DNA of 64,000 nucleotides from Rathayibacter sp. VKM Ac-2754 (lineage in GTDB: Bacteria > Actinomycetota > Actinomycetes > Actinomycetales > Microbacteriaceae). Position numbers and translations under genes: made by a program. The notes under the pieces were generated by a model. The model worked only from the letters and a program-made list of their open reading frames with translations. It searched no databases and was not told the DNA's origin. Below, piece after piece: positions 14,436 through 22,966 of this stretch. The stretch spans positions 248,001 through 312,000 of the forward strand of contig NZ_WUCC01000003.1 in NCBI RefSeq assembly GCF_009807095.1, read 5' to 3'. Within the stretch, counting starts at the first letter, position 1. The number at the start of each line of letters is the position of its first letter.

Positions 14436-16651
14436 TGGCCGACACGACCCTCGAGCTCGACATCGGGGGCATGACCTGCGCCTCCTGCGTCGCGAGGGTC
14501 GAGCGGAGGCTCGACGCGCTCCCCGGAGTGACGGCGAGCGTCAACCTGGCCCTCGAGCGCGCGACGCTGACGCTGCCCGACGGAACCACCCCGGCCGACG
14601 CGATCGCCGCGGTCGAGGCCGCGGGGTACACGGCGACGGTGCCGTCCGCGAGCGCTCCCCGCGCCGAGGCCGGGGACGACCCCGAGGACGACGAGCGCCG
14701 CACCCTCCGCACGCGACTCCTGGTCTCGGCCCTGCTGGCCGCTCCGGTCGTCGTGCTCTCGATGATCCCTCCGCTGCAGTTCGCGAACTGGCAGTGGCTC
14801 TGCCTCACCCTCGCCGCGCCGGTCGCGGTCTGGGGGGCCTGGCCGTTCCACCGGAACGCCTGGCGGGCCGCCCGCCACGGGTCGACCACCATGGACACCC
14901 TGATCAGCCTCGGGGTCGCTGCCGCCTTCCTCTGGTCGCTGTACGCCCTGTTCCTCGGCGATGCGGGCCGGACGGGCATGAGCATGCCGTTCGAGTTGCC
15001 GCTCGGCTCCCGCTCGGGTCACGACGAGATCTACCTCGAGGTCGCGGCCGCGGTGCCCGTCCTCGTGCTCGCCGGCCGCTACCTCGAGGCCCGCTCCAAG
15101 CGCGACGCCGGTGCTGCGCTGCGGGCACTGCTCCGCCTCGGCGCGAAGGACGCCGCCCGCCTCACGGCCGACGGCGTCGAGGAGCGGGTGCCCGCCGCCT
15201 ACCTCGCCGTCGGCGACCTGCTCCGCGTACGTCCCGGCGAGGTCGTGGCCGCCGACGGCACCGTGCTCGAGGGAGCGAGCGCCGTCGACGCGAGCCTCCT
15301 CACCGGCGAGAGCGTGCCGGTCGAGGTGGGTCCGGGCTCCTCCGTCACGGGCGGTGTGCTCAACGCGCACGGCGTGCTGACCGTCCGGGTCGAGCGGATC
15401 GGCTCCGAGACCACGCTCGCGCGGATGGGCCGCCTGGTCTCGCAGGCGCAGGCCGGCAAGGCCCGCGTGCAGCGGCTGGCCGACCGGGTCTCCTCCGTCT
15501 TCGTACCGGTCGTCGTCGTGCTCGCTCTCGGGACCCTGGCGGGGTGGCTCCTCTCGGGCGCCGATCTCGCCGCCGCCGTCTCGCCCGCCGTCGCCGTCCT
15601 CGTGGTGGCGTGCCCGTGCGCGCTCGGGCTCGCGACTCCGACTGCGGTGCTGGTCGGGACCGGTCGCGGATCGCAGCTGGGCATCCTGATCCGCGGTCCC
15701 GAGGTGCTCGAGAGCAGCCGCCGCGTCGACACCGTCGTCTTCGACAAGACCGGCACCCTCACGACCGGCGCCTTCGAGCTCGACCCGGGCGTCGACGACG
15801 AGGCGCTGCTCATGCTGGCCGCCGTCGAACGCGGCTCGGAGCATCCGCTCGCCGCCGCGATCGTCCGCGGCGCAGAAGCCAGGGGGCTCGACGTCCCCGA
15901 GGCGACCGGCTTCCGGTCGAGCACCGGGTTCGGCGTGCGCGCGAAGGTGGGCGGGCGTCTGGTCGTCGCCGGTCGGCTGCGCTGGCTCGAGGAGCAGTGG
16001 GGCTACGCCTCCGGGCCCCTCTCGGCCGAGGCCGACCGAGCGTTCGAGTCGGGCGGCACCGTGGTCGGAGTCGGCTGGGAGGGCGAGCTGCGCGGCATCG
16101 CGGTGCTGCGCGACCAGCCCCGCCCCGACGCCTCGACGACCGTGACGGCGCTGCGCCGGCGAGGACTCCGCGTGCTCGTGCTCACCGGCGACGACTCCCG
16201 TGCGGCGGCCTCCGTCGCGTCGGCCGTCGGCATCGACGAGGTCATCGCCGAGGTGCTGCCCGAGGGCAAGCTCGCCGTGATCGAGGGCCTGCGGGCGGAG
16301 GGACGCAGCGTCGCCTTCGTCGGCGACGGCGTGAACGACGCGGCGGCGCTCGCCGCGGCCGACGTGGGCATCGCGATGGGCGCCGGCTCGGACGCCGCCA
16401 TCGAGGCGAGCGACATCACGCTGGTCGGCGACGAACTCTCGCGAGTGCCCGACGCGCTGAGGCTCGGCCGCCGGACGCTCGGCGTCATCCGCGGCAACCT
16501 CTTCTGGGCCTTCGCCTACAACGTCGCGGCGATCCCCCTCGCGATGGCGGGGCTGCTCGGCCCGCTGGTGGCCGGCGCCGCGATGGCGTTCTCGAGCGTG
16601 TTCGTCGTGCTGAACAGCCTCCGCCTGCGCTCGTTCCGCGCGGGCGGCTGA
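14435..16651 (+). CDS. copA: Cu(+)-exporting P1B-type ATPase
   Basis: A 738-residue P-type ATPase. It has one N-terminal HMA domain (GGMTCASC, Cys15/Cys18), membrane segments, the intramembrane metal site ACPCALGLATP near residue 392, the phosphorylated Asp in DKTGTLT near 438, the SEHPLAAAI His-Pro motif, and GDGVNDAAALA near 630. CPC plus HMA indicates Cu(I) (or Ag(I)) export from the cytoplasm. It is co-transcribed with copZ. The length and motif order are complete. Confidence 0.95.
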   Translation: MADTTLELDIGGMTCASCVARVERRLDALPGVTASVNLALERATLTLPDGTTPADAIAAVEAAGYTATVPSASAPRAEAGDDPEDDERRTLRTRLLVSALLAAPVVVLSMIPPLQFANWQWLCLTLAAPVAVWGAWPFHRNAWRAARHGSTTMDTLISLGVAAAFLWSLYALFLGDAGRTGMSMPFELPLGSRSGHDEIYLEVAAAVPVLVLAGRYLEARSKRDAGAALRALLRLGAKDAARLTADGVEERVPAAYLAVGDLLRVRPGEVVAADGTVLEGASAVDASLLTGESVPVEVGPGSSVTGGVLNAHGVLTVRVERIGSETTLARMGRLVSQAQAGKARVQRLADRVSSVFVPVVVVLALGTLAGWLLSGADLAAAVSPAVAVLVVACPCALGLATPTAVLVGTGRGSQLGILIRGPEVLESSRRVDTVVFDKTGTLTTGAFELDPGVDDEALLMLAAVERGSEHPLAAAIVRGAEARGLDVPEATGFRSSTGFGVRAKVGGRLVVAGRLRWLEEQWGYASGPLSAEADRAFESGGTVVGVGWEGELRGIAVLRDQPRPDASTTVTALRRRGLRVLVLTGDDSRAAASVASAVGIDEVIAEVLPEGKLAVIEGLRAEGRSVAFVGDGVNDAAALAAADVGIAMGAGSDAAIEASDITLVGDELSRVPDALRLGRRTLGVIRGNLFWAFAYNVAAIPLAMAGLLGPLVAGAAMAFSSVFVVLNSLRLRSFRAGG

Positions 16652-16663
16652 GCGGCTCCCGGA

Positions 16664-17107
16664 GTGACGTGGTTGGCTGAGGAGATGCGAACCGAGACCC
16701 GCCAGGGCGTCCCCCTCCTCCTCGTCGACGAGGAGGGCGCCGCACTGTCCACCTCCGAGGACGCGCTCGCCCTCGTGGCCGAGACCTACGGCGGCGACGT
16801 CGAGACGATCGTCGTGCCCGTCGGACGCCTCGACCCCGAGTTCTTCCGGCTCCGCTCCGGCATCGCCGGCGAGTTCGTGCAGAAGCTCGTCAACTACCGC
16901 AAGCGCCTCGTGATCGTCGGCGACATCACCGAGCAGGTGTCGACCTCGAGCGCGCTGCACGACTTCGTCGTCGAGTCGAACCGGGGCGACCACCTCTGGT
17001 TCGTGCCCGCGCTCGACGCGCTCGACGCCCGGCTGGGCGACTCGGCGACCGCCGAGGAGCCCGGTGCCGACGGCGGCGTGGAGCCGACGCCCGGCCCCGC
17101 GCACTAG
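16664..17107 (+). CDS. DUF4180 domain protein
   Basis: A 147-residue protein. The blocks LVAETYGGDVETIVVPVGRL, FFRLRSGIAGEFVQKLVNYR and LVIVGDITE…FVVESNRGDHLWFV match DUF4180, a family of unknown biochemical function. I give the GTG at 16664; an ATG at 16685 (MRTETRQGVPLLL) is an equally possible start and would keep the whole domain. The last ~20 residues are acidic and disordered. It follows copA by 12 bp and overlaps the next gene as TAGTG, so it may share the copper operon transcript, but no functional link to copper is known. Confidence 0.78.
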   Translation: MTWLAEEMRTETRQGVPLLLVDEEGAALSTSEDALALVAETYGGDVETIVVPVGRLDPEFFRLRSGIAGEFVQKLVNYRKRLVIVGDITEQVSTSSALHDFVVESNRGDHLWFVPALDALDARLGDSATAEEPGADGGVEPTPGPAH

Positions 17108-17646
17108 TGCCGCTCGAGCTGGCCGGCCCGGTGAGACTGCTGCTGCTCGCCGACACCCATCTGCCGAAGCGGGCGAAGGCGCTCCCCGAGGAGGTCTGGC
17201 GTGCCGTCGACGCGGCGGACCTCGTCGTGCACGCGGGCGACTGGGTCGACGAGGCCACCCTCGATTTGCTCGAGGCGCGGTCGCGGCACCTGCTCGCGGT
17301 GTGGGGCAACAACGATCCCGCGGGCCTCAGGGCTCGGCTGCCGGAGGTGGCGCACGCCGTGATCGGCGGCCTGCGCATCGGAGTCGTCCACGAGACCGGA
17401 GCCGCGGCCGGTCGGGAGGCGCGGGCCGACGCGGCGCATCCCGACACCGATCTGCTGGTCTTCGGGCACAGCCACATCCCCTGGGACACGGTCTCGCCGC
17501 GCGGCATGAGACTGCTCAATCCGGGCTCGCCGACGGACCGCCGTCGTCAGCCCGCCTGCACCTTCCTGACGGCGACGGCCGACGGAGGCGCCCTGCACGA
17601 GGTGCGACTCGTCCGCCTCCCTCCGCGCCCGACCACCCCCTCCTGA
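17107..17646 (+). CDS. YfcE/MJ0936-family metallophosphoesterase
   Basis: A 179-residue calcineurin-like phosphoesterase starting at GTG 17107. The metal-binding motifs are in order: ADTHL (DxH), VVHAGDWVD (GD), AVWGNNDP (GNxD), VVHETG and FGHSHIP (GHSH), then LLNPGSPTDRR, which is typical of YfcE-type phosphodiesterases. The natural substrate is uncertain. It overlaps the DUF4180 gene by one base and ends before a hairpin at 17654. Confidence 0.87.
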   Translation: MPLELAGPVRLLLLADTHLPKRAKALPEEVWRAVDAADLVVHAGDWVDEATLDLLEARSRHLLAVWGNNDPAGLRARLPEVAHAVIGGLRIGVVHETGAAAGREARADAAHPDTDLLVFGHSHIPWDTVSPRGMRLLNPGSPTDRRRQPACTFLTATADGGALHEVRLVRLPPRPTTPS

Positions 17647-17653
17647 GGACGCA

Positions 17654-17686
17654 CCGACGCGAGCCGCCACCCCTCGGCGGCGTCGG
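17654..17686 (+). terminator. Hairpin after phosphoesterase gene
   Basis: GCCGCC (17663-17668) pairs with GGCGGC (17676-17681), extended by CCGAC (17654-17658) with GTCGG (17682-17686) around a 4-nt left bulge. The position, 8 bp after the stop, fits a terminator. Confidence 0.55.
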
Positions 17687-17732
17687 CGCAAGGGGGGTTC
17701 CCTGGAAGTGAGGTCGGCCTAAGCTCACGAAG

Positions 17733-18176
17733 ATGACTCGCTCACCGGACAGACCCGATTCCGCGCACCTGCGTCCGGACGGTCTCGACAGCGCCACGGT
17801 GGCGGCGCTCGGGAAGCTGTCGGAGGCGCTCGAGACCGTCGAGCACGCTCGAGGCCTCCTCTACGGATTCCACCGGCTGACCGGATCCGCCGACCTCGCG
17901 CTCGGCGACGCGGTGCAGGCCTTCCGGGACGCCGGGCACGACGAGATCGCCGACTCCCTCGAGGCCGACCTCGTCGGACGCAACGTCATCGAGGGACGCT
18001 GGACGTTCCAGATCGTCGAGGACTACGACGACAACTACTACCGCTCCTTCCGCGAGCACGAGAAGGCCGCTCGGGACAGCCTGGCCGAGGGCCGACGGCA
18101 CGTCTTCGAGTCGGAGATGAAGGAGGACCGCCGCACGAGCGGTCGCCGCCATCACGAGTCCCGGCCGGGCACCTGA
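17733..18176 (+). CDS. Conserved hypothetical protein, helical
   Basis: A 147-residue soluble, mostly helical protein (SATVAALGKLSEALETVEHARGLL, then LGDAVQAFRDAGHDEIADSLEADLVGRNVIEGRWTFQIVEDYDDNYYRSF). I do not recognise a named domain, although similar proteins occur widely in actinobacteria. The C-terminus is highly basic (DRRTSGRRHHESRPGT). A TAAGCT box at 17720-17725 lies 7 bp before the ATG, suggesting a near-leaderless message. It overlaps the next gene by one base (TGATG). Confidence 0.7.
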   Translation: MTRSPDRPDSAHLRPDGLDSATVAALGKLSEALETVEHARGLLYGFHRLTGSADLALGDAVQAFRDAGHDEIADSLEADLVGRNVIEGRWTFQIVEDYDDNYYRSFREHEKAARDSLAEGRRHVFESEMKEDRRTSGRRHHESRPGT

Positions 18177-18529
18177 TGAACGCCGTCATCCGGATGCGCA
18201 CGTCCTCGCTGCGCGTGAAGGCGGTCACCTCGGGATCGGGCGTCGGCGACGCTCCCCAGGAGACCACCCGGCGCACCGTCCTGAGCGTCGACGGGCGCCG
18301 CTTCCTCCTGGCTGTCGACGCCGACGCGGAGGCGCTCGAGAAGCGCCTGATCGAGGCGGTGCGCGCGCACGGCGACATGGTGAACTTCATGATCGCCGGC
18401 GGACACGAGGTGTGCGTGCTGGTGTCCCCGGGCGTCGCGGTGATCCTCGAGCACGAGGAGGTCCCCGTGGAGGACCCGGACGCGGACGACTCGCCTCTGG
18501 TGTACGACGACGTCGAGTACCTCAGCTAG
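18176..18529 (+). CDS. Hypothetical protein
   Basis: A 117-residue protein, family not recognised. The middle looks alpha/beta (RRTVLSVDGRRFLLAVDADAEALEKRLIEAVRAHGDMVNFMIAGGHEVCVLVSPGVAVILEHEEVP), with an acidic tail (DPDADDSPLVYDDVEYLS). It starts on the ATG overlapping the previous stop; MRTSSLRVKAV six residues later is an alternative start. It converges with alkA, the two ends overlapping by 4 bp. Confidence 0.65.
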   Translation: MNAVIRMRTSSLRVKAVTSGSGVGDAPQETTRRTVLSVDGRRFLLAVDADAEALEKRLIEAVRAHGDMVNFMIAGGHEVCVLVSPGVAVILEHEEVPVEDPDADDSPLVYDDVEYLS

Positions 18530-19365
18530 ACCACTCCGGTCGACGCCCAGAGCCAGAAGGCGGCGTGCGCCCGGTGCGGGCGCCACGGCTGCGAGGCCGC
18601 CTCGGCCGCCGCGGTGCCGATGCCGCCGAGCGCGCGGCGGAGGACGAGGTCGCCGGCCGGGAACGCGTCGGGATCGCCCAGGAGGCGCAGCCGCAGGTAG
18701 TCGGCCGTCCACGGCCCGATCCCGGGGATGGCGAGCAGGAGGCGGCGCTGCTCGACAGGGTCGCCGCCGGGGTCGAGGTCGAGACCGCTCGCGAAGGCCT
18801 CGGCCACCGCCCGCACCGTGGCCGCGCGAGCCCGCGTGACTCCGATCGCCGAGCGCAGCGCCTCGGGATCGGGCGCGAGGAGGGCCTCGGGGCTCGGGAA
18901 GGCTCCGAGCCCGCCGACCCCCGCGTCGCCGAAGGCCGCGACCGCCCGAGCGCCGAAGGTGCGGGCGGCGGCGACGGACACCTGCTGACCGAGCACGGCC
19001 ATCACGGCGGCCTCGAACGCCGCGGGGTACCGCGTCGCGCGGAGCCCGGGTCGCGCGGCGATCATCGGGGCGAGGACCGGGTCGCGGGACAGCGCCCGGC
19101 CGATCGAGACGATGTCGGAGTCGAGGTCGAACCAGGCACGCACGAGCCGGACAACGGCGGGCGCGACCTCGGCGGCGGCCTCGACGCGGACTCCCGTGTC
19201 GGTGAGCTCGAGCGCGATCGGCTGCGGCGCCCCATGTACCATCAGGAGGCGCTCGAGCCGCCCACCGTCAGCGGCGATCCGGTCGACGCCCGGCAGGGAG
19301 TGCGCGCGGAGGAGGCTCGCCGCCCCGACGCGGTCGAACGGGCCGTTCGCCTCCAGGTCGAGCAC
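18526..19365 (-). CDS. alkA: DNA-3-methyladenine glycosylase II (AlkA/HhH-GPD)
   Basis: A 279-residue base-excision glycosylase starting at GTG 19365. The C-terminal half has the helix-hairpin-helix IPGIGPWTADYLRLR followed by FPAGDLVLRRALG, whose Asp is the catalytic residue of the HhH-GPD family. The N-terminal half is AlkA-N-like. The middle RYPAAFEAAVMAVLGQQVSVAAAR also matches AlkA. It removes alkylated purines. No ada gene is adjacent. It lies just downstream of the quinone-oxidoreductase gene on the same strand (17 bp gap) and converges with the unknown gene at 18176. Confidence 0.87.
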   Translation of the reverse strand: MLDLEANGPFDRVGAASLLRAHSLPGVDRIAADGGRLERLLMVHGAPQPIALELTDTGVRVEAAAEVAPAVVRLVRAWFDLDSDIVSIGRALSRDPVLAPMIAARPGLRATRYPAAFEAAVMAVLGQQVSVAAARTFGARAVAAFGDAGVGGLGAFPSPEALLAPDPEALRSAIGVTRARAATVRAVAEAFASGLDLDPGGDPVEQRRLLLAIPGIGPWTADYLRLRLLGDPDAFPAGDLVLRRALGGIGTAAAEAASQPWRPHRAHAAFWLWASTGVV

Positions 19366-19382
19366 GGTCGCGGTGGGGGAAG

Positions 19383-20333
19383 TCAGGGGAGAAGCACCAC
19401 CTTGCCGCCCGCGCGACCGGAGGCGACGAACTCGAGCGCCTCCGCCGCCTCGCGCAGCGGGAACGATCGGCCGAGGACCACCTCGAGCTCGCCGCGGCCG
19501 GCGCTGTCGAGCAGCGGCGCGCGAGCCGCCATCCGGATCTCGGTGCCGGGGTCGGCTCCGTCGCCGCCGCCGAGCAGGAGGATGCCGCCGAGCCGAGCCG
19601 CGTGCTCGAAGCCCGCGACCGTGGCGATGCGCGAGCGGTCGGCGACGACCGCCACCGACACGTCGAGTGCCTCGTCGGTGCCGGCCGCGTCGAGGGCGAC
19701 GTCGATGCCGCTCGGCGCGAGCGCGCGGACCCGCTCCTCGAGCCCCGGCCCGTAGCGGACCGGCTCGCCGCCGAAGCGGCGGACGACCGCCTCGCCCCGC
19801 TCCCCCGCCGTCCCGACGACCCGGGCACCGCGGGCGCGCGCCAGTTGCACGAGCAGCGACCCGACGGCTCCGCTCGCGCCGTGCACCAGCACCGTGTCCC
19901 CCTCCGCGACACGGGTGGCCTCGAGCAGGTGCACCGCGGTCGTCCCGGTGAGCAGGAGGCCCGCCGCCGCCTTCCAGCCGAGCCCCGCCGGCTTGGGCAG
20001 CACGGAGCCCGCGGGCACGACGATCTCCTCTGCGAAGCCGCCCGAGACCCGGAAGCCGACGACCTCGTCGCCCACGGCCACCGCACCCAGCGGACCGACC
20101 GCCTCCGGCCCCACGGCCGTGACCACTCCCGAGACCTCGCCGCCGAGCCGCACGGGCGTGCGTCCCCCGAAGACACCCGCCAGCATCTTCGCGTCGGAGG
20201 GGTTCACACCGGCCGCGCGCACCCGCAGCCGCACCCGGCCGGGGCCCGGCTCTCCCGGGTCGATCTCGACCGGACGGAGGGCCGAGGGTCCTCCGAAGTC
20301 GTCCGCCTGCATCGCCATGACCATGCGCTCCAC
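19383..20333 (-). CDS. NADP-dependent quinone oxidoreductase-like (zinc-less MDR)
   Basis: A 316-residue medium-chain dehydrogenase/reductase of the quinone-oxidoreductase branch. It has the GroES-like N-terminus (AAGVNPSDAKMLAG), TGTTAVHLLEA and the NADP-binding VLVHGASGAVGSLLVQLA near residues 150-167. No structural-zinc Cys cluster is present. It would reduce quinones or enones with NADPH. It diverges from a TetR regulator 102 bp away, which probably controls it. Confidence 0.85.
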   Translation of the reverse strand: MERMVMAMQADDFGGPSALRPVEIDPGEPGPGRVRLRVRAAGVNPSDAKMLAGVFGGRTPVRLGGEVSGVVTAVGPEAVGPLGAVAVGDEVVGFRVSGGFAEEIVVPAGSVLPKPAGLGWKAAAGLLLTGTTAVHLLEATRVAEGDTVLVHGASGAVGSLLVQLARARGARVVGTAGERGEAVVRRFGGEPVRYGPGLEERVRALAPSGIDVALDAAGTDEALDVSVAVVADRSRIATVAGFEHAARLGGILLLGGGDGADPGTEIRMAARAPLLDSAGRGELEVVLGRSFPLREAAEALEFVASGRAGGKVVLLP

Positions 20334-20401
20334 CTCTCGCTGATGCGGCCGACGCTAGCAGCGACGTCCGACACGGCAGCCCCTCCCCCGAGCCCGCCCG
20401 A

Positions 20402-20429
20402 GAACGCCCGTTCCCTGAGCGCCTACCAT
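20402..20429 (+). promoter_or_regulatory. Operator-like palindrome and -10 box before tetR gene
   Basis: GAACG-CC-CGTTC (20402-20413) is an inverted repeat in the divergent gap. TACCAT (20424-20429) ends 6 bp before the regulator ATG. The position fits TetR autoregulation and control of the divergent oxidoreductase. Confidence 0.4.
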
Positions 20430-20435
20430 GGGGGG

Positions 20436-21002
20436 ATGTCCTCCACCCTCGAGCTCGCCCCGCGCGAGGCGATCCTCGCCGCCGCCGATCGGCTCTACTA
20501 CGAGCGCGGCATCCAGTCGGTCGGCATGGACGAGCTGCGCACGGCCGCGGGCGTCTCGCTCAAGCGCCTCTACTCGGAGTTCCCGAGCAAGGAGGCGGTC
20601 GTCGTCGCCGTGCTCGAGGGCCGCCACGAGCAGTGGACCCGCGGAGTCACGGCGCGCGTCGACTCCGAGTCGGGCGCTCGCGAGAAGCTCCTCGCCATCT
20701 ACGACTTCCTCTTCGACTGGTTCTCCGAGGACTCCTTCCGGGGCTGCGGCTTCATCAACGCCTTCGGTGAGCTCGGCTCCTCGAACCCCGCGGTCGCCCG
20801 CCTCGCCCGCGATCACAAGGAGTCGTTCCAGCAGTTCCTCGCCACGCTCGCCGAGGAGGCGGGCGGCGGCGCCGAGCTCGCGGCGCAGCTCGCGATCCTC
20901 GCCGAGGGCGCGCAGACGACCGCCGCGATCGCCGGCACCCCCGAGTCGGCGCTGCACGCGCGCCGGGCCGCCGGGATCCTGATCGACGTCGAGACGGCGT
21001 AG
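20436..21002 (+). CDS. TetR/AcrR-family transcriptional regulator
   Basis: A 188-residue regulator. The N-terminal HTH is clear (ILAAADRLYYERGIQSVGMDELRTAAGVSLKRLYSEFPSKEAVV, residues ~10-55), followed by a ligand domain with FRGCGFINAFGELGSSNP and AEGAQTTAAI. That C-terminal signature is frequent in TetR proteins paired with oxidoreductases. ATG 20436 is preceded by GGGGG. The divergent MDR gene is the obvious target. Confidence 0.88.
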   Translation: MSSTLELAPREAILAAADRLYYERGIQSVGMDELRTAAGVSLKRLYSEFPSKEAVVVAVLEGRHEQWTRGVTARVDSESGAREKLLAIYDFLFDWFSEDSFRGCGFINAFGELGSSNPAVARLARDHKESFQQFLATLAEEAGGGAELAAQLAILAEGAQTTAAIAGTPESALHARRAAGILIDVETA

Positions 21003-21041
21003 CGGAGCACTGGCGAGGAAGATCCTGTGCTCGTCACCGGC

Positions 21042-21269
21042 ATGCTGGTCGAGCAGCCGCCGGAGGCGGCGTATCGAGAACCAACAGCGTCAGAAGTCCA
21101 GGTCAGAATGCTGATCTGTCGACGCTGGCGGGTCTCGGTACGTCCCTGCGGGGCTACTCGACCAGCATGGAGGGAGACGGGCGCCGACTTCTCCCTCCCC
21201 GCTCGAATGAGACGCATCGCGGCTTCGCCGCTGGATACGCCCGCTGAGCGGGCTGCTCGATCAGCGAGG
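21042..21269. repeat. Cluster of three short intergenic repeats (ctcgaccagca type)
   Basis: Three ~40-nt related units lie in the 290-bp gap after the tetR gene. They are at 21042-21082 (reverse orientation, ending in gtatcgagaacc), 21131-21169 (ggtctcggtacg … ctactcgaccagcat) and 21231-21269 (ctggatacgcc … ctgctcgatcagcga). Each has a central GC hairpin flanked by a tatcgaga-like and a ctcgaccagc-like end. I recall repeats of this type as common in Microbacteriaceae genomes. Units 1 and 2 face each other and could form a large stem. Confidence 0.6.
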
Positions 21270-21292
21270 ATCGAGACGCGTCCCCGTCCAGC

Positions 21293-21757
21293 TCACGCCT
21301 CGCCGCCCCCGGGAGGACCGACGACCAGCAGCGCCGCGAACACCGCGGCCACCGCGGCCAGCACCAGCACCCCCGCGAGCACCGGCCGGCCCAGCGCCCA
21401 GCGGAGCACCCGGCTGAGGATCCCCCGGTCGCGCGGGTCGGAGCCCGCCTCGCGCCGCCACGGGCCCTCGAGGAGCCCGCGACGCTCGAAGCCGCGCTCG
21501 AGCGGCACCGTCGCGTAGGGGACGACGGCACTCGCCACTGCGAGGAGCGTCGCACCCGCCGACCAGCGCTGGTTCACCGCGAGCACGAGGGCAGCGGCTC
21601 CGTACGCCAGGAACGCGAAACCGTGGATCGGCCCCGCCACGCTCACCGGCCAGTCGCCGACGTCGGCCACGTACTTCAGCAGCATGCCCGCGATCAGGAG
21701 GGTCCACGTCACCGCCTCGACGATCGACAGAATCCTGAAGAGGCGGCGCGGGCTCAT
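21293..21757 (-). CDS. DUF3817 integral membrane protein
   Basis: A 154-residue protein. The first ~90 residues match DUF3817: FRILSIVEAVTWTLLIAGMLLKY, then GPIHGFAFLAYGAAALVLAV, then a third helix. The C-terminus adds a charged linker and a last helix (VLAGVLVLAAVAAVFAALLVV), giving about four membrane segments. The function of the family is unknown. It is a single gene downstream of the kinase gene on the same strand. Confidence 0.8.
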   Translation of the reverse strand: MSPRRLFRILSIVEAVTWTLLIAGMLLKYVADVGDWPVSVAGPIHGFAFLAYGAAALVLAVNQRWSAGATLLAVASAVVPYATVPLERGFERRGLLEGPWRREAGSDPRDRGILSRVLRWALGRPVLAGVLVLAAVAAVFAALLVVGPPGGGEA

Positions 21758-21859
21758 GGGATCGGCTCCGTTCGAGGTCCGCGGCAGCGGACGGTCGGGG
21801 TCGGTCGAGGGACGCTCGAGAGAGTAGTCAGCCCGGCTCGACGCCTCCTGCGAGATCTC

Positions 21860-22819
21860 TCAGGCGGGACGGCCGATCAACGCGATCGTCGAGACCGCCG
21901 CGGCGATGAGCGCCAGCGCGCTGGCGACGGCGGCGTGCGGACCGGTCCGCACGGGCGCCTCCTCGATGGCCGGCCGCCCGTGCACCTGGGCCCAGAGCCG
22001 ACGGGCCACCTCGCGCGCGGCGGGGCGGTCGGCGGGGTCGAGAGCCGTCATCGCCGCGAGGAGTGAGCGCCAGCGCTCGGGCACCGACGCGGGGATAACC
22101 GGGGAGTGGTGCATCCGCTGGAGAGAGATCTCGAGGGTCGTGCCGCTGTAGGCACGGGTGCCCGACAGTGCTTCGAGCAGCACCAGGCCGAGCGAGTAGA
22201 CGTCGGAGGCGGGGCCGACGGCTCCGGACCCCAGGCTCTCGGGGCTGAGGTACGCCGCGGTGCCCACCAGGAGATCGGAGCGGGTCAGCCGCGCGTCGTC
22301 GAGCGACCGGGCGATGCCGAAGTCGCTCAGCTTCGCCTCGCGGAGGGCCGTCGCCGAGGGGACCGGACGGGAGCGCACGAGCACGTTGTCGGGCTTCACG
22401 TCGCGGTGGATCACGCCCTGCTCGTGCAGGTGGGCCAGCGCGTCGGCGACCTGCGCGCCGACCTCGGCGACGACGCGCTCGTCGGCCGAGACGAACCACT
22501 GGGCTGCGGGGTCGGCCGAGTCGAAGTACTCCAGCACGAGGAAGGACGACTCGCCGACCTCGCCCTGGTCGAGCACCTCGACGATCGCCGGGTGGCGCGA
22601 GTCGATCAGGAGGCGCGTCTCGCGCTCGCGGCGGGCGCGCTCGTTCGGGGTTCCCGCGGCCGAGCGGTGCACCTTGACCGCGACACCACGGGCCAGGCGC
22701 AGGTCGCGGGCCCGGTAGACGACTCCGCTGCCGCCCTCCCCGATGCGCTCGAGCAGGAGGTAGCGGTCGGCGAGGGTCGCACCGAGGAGGTGGTCGACGA
22801 GGTCCGCGGCGGCGAGCAT
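21860..22819 (-). CDS. PknB-type serine/threonine protein kinase with one C-terminal membrane helix
   Basis: A 319-residue kinase. The glycine loop is GEGGSGVVY, the catalytic Lys is K49 (VAVKV), the active-site HRDVKPDN has Asp140, DFG is at 166-168 and the activation segment ends in GTAAYLSPES. A single hydrophobic segment near the C-terminus (AAVASALALIAAAVSTIALI) would anchor it with almost nothing outside, so it lacks the PASTA or other sensor domain of classical Pkn receptors. GGAGGA precedes the ATG. It diverges from a MarR regulator, and their 147-bp gap holds an operator-like palindrome. Confidence 0.9.
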   Translation of the reverse strand: MLAAADLVDHLLGATLADRYLLLERIGEGGSGVVYRARDLRLARGVAVKVHRSAAGTPNERARRERETRLLIDSRHPAIVEVLDQGEVGESSFLVLEYFDSADPAAQWFVSADERVVAEVGAQVADALAHLHEQGVIHRDVKPDNVLVRSRPVPSATALREAKLSDFGIARSLDDARLTRSDLLVGTAAYLSPESLGSGAVGPASDVYSLGLVLLEALSGTRAYSGTTLEISLQRMHHSPVIPASVPERWRSLLAAMTALDPADRPAAREVARRLWAQVHGRPAIEEAPVRTGPHAAVASALALIAAAVSTIALIGRPA

Positions 22820-22855
22820 CGCTGTCCTCCTTGTCGGTGCGGGGTGGGTAAATCG

Positions 22856-22872
22856 CTAGCTTGTCTAACTAG
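22856..22872. promoter_or_regulatory. Palindromic operator-like site between kinase and marR genes
   Basis: CTAG-CTTGTCTAA-CTAG (22856-22872). Related sequence recurs upstream of the DUF7882 gene (23634-23648) and a partial form (CTAGACG…CGTCTGTCTAA) lies at about 22934-22962, just before the marR start. The likely binder is the MarR protein encoded beside it. Confidence 0.5.
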
Positions 22873-22966
22873 CTACTCGAGTTGTACCGCGCGCACCCTC
22901 CCTCCGCAAGCAGAACGGCAGGGTTGTGCATAACTAGACGCTCTTGCTACACGTCTGTCTAAACTG

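Noticed and set aside
21042-21269. CRISPR-like repeats
   Set aside because: Units face different directions, spacing is irregular, repeats are diverged and no cas gene is present.
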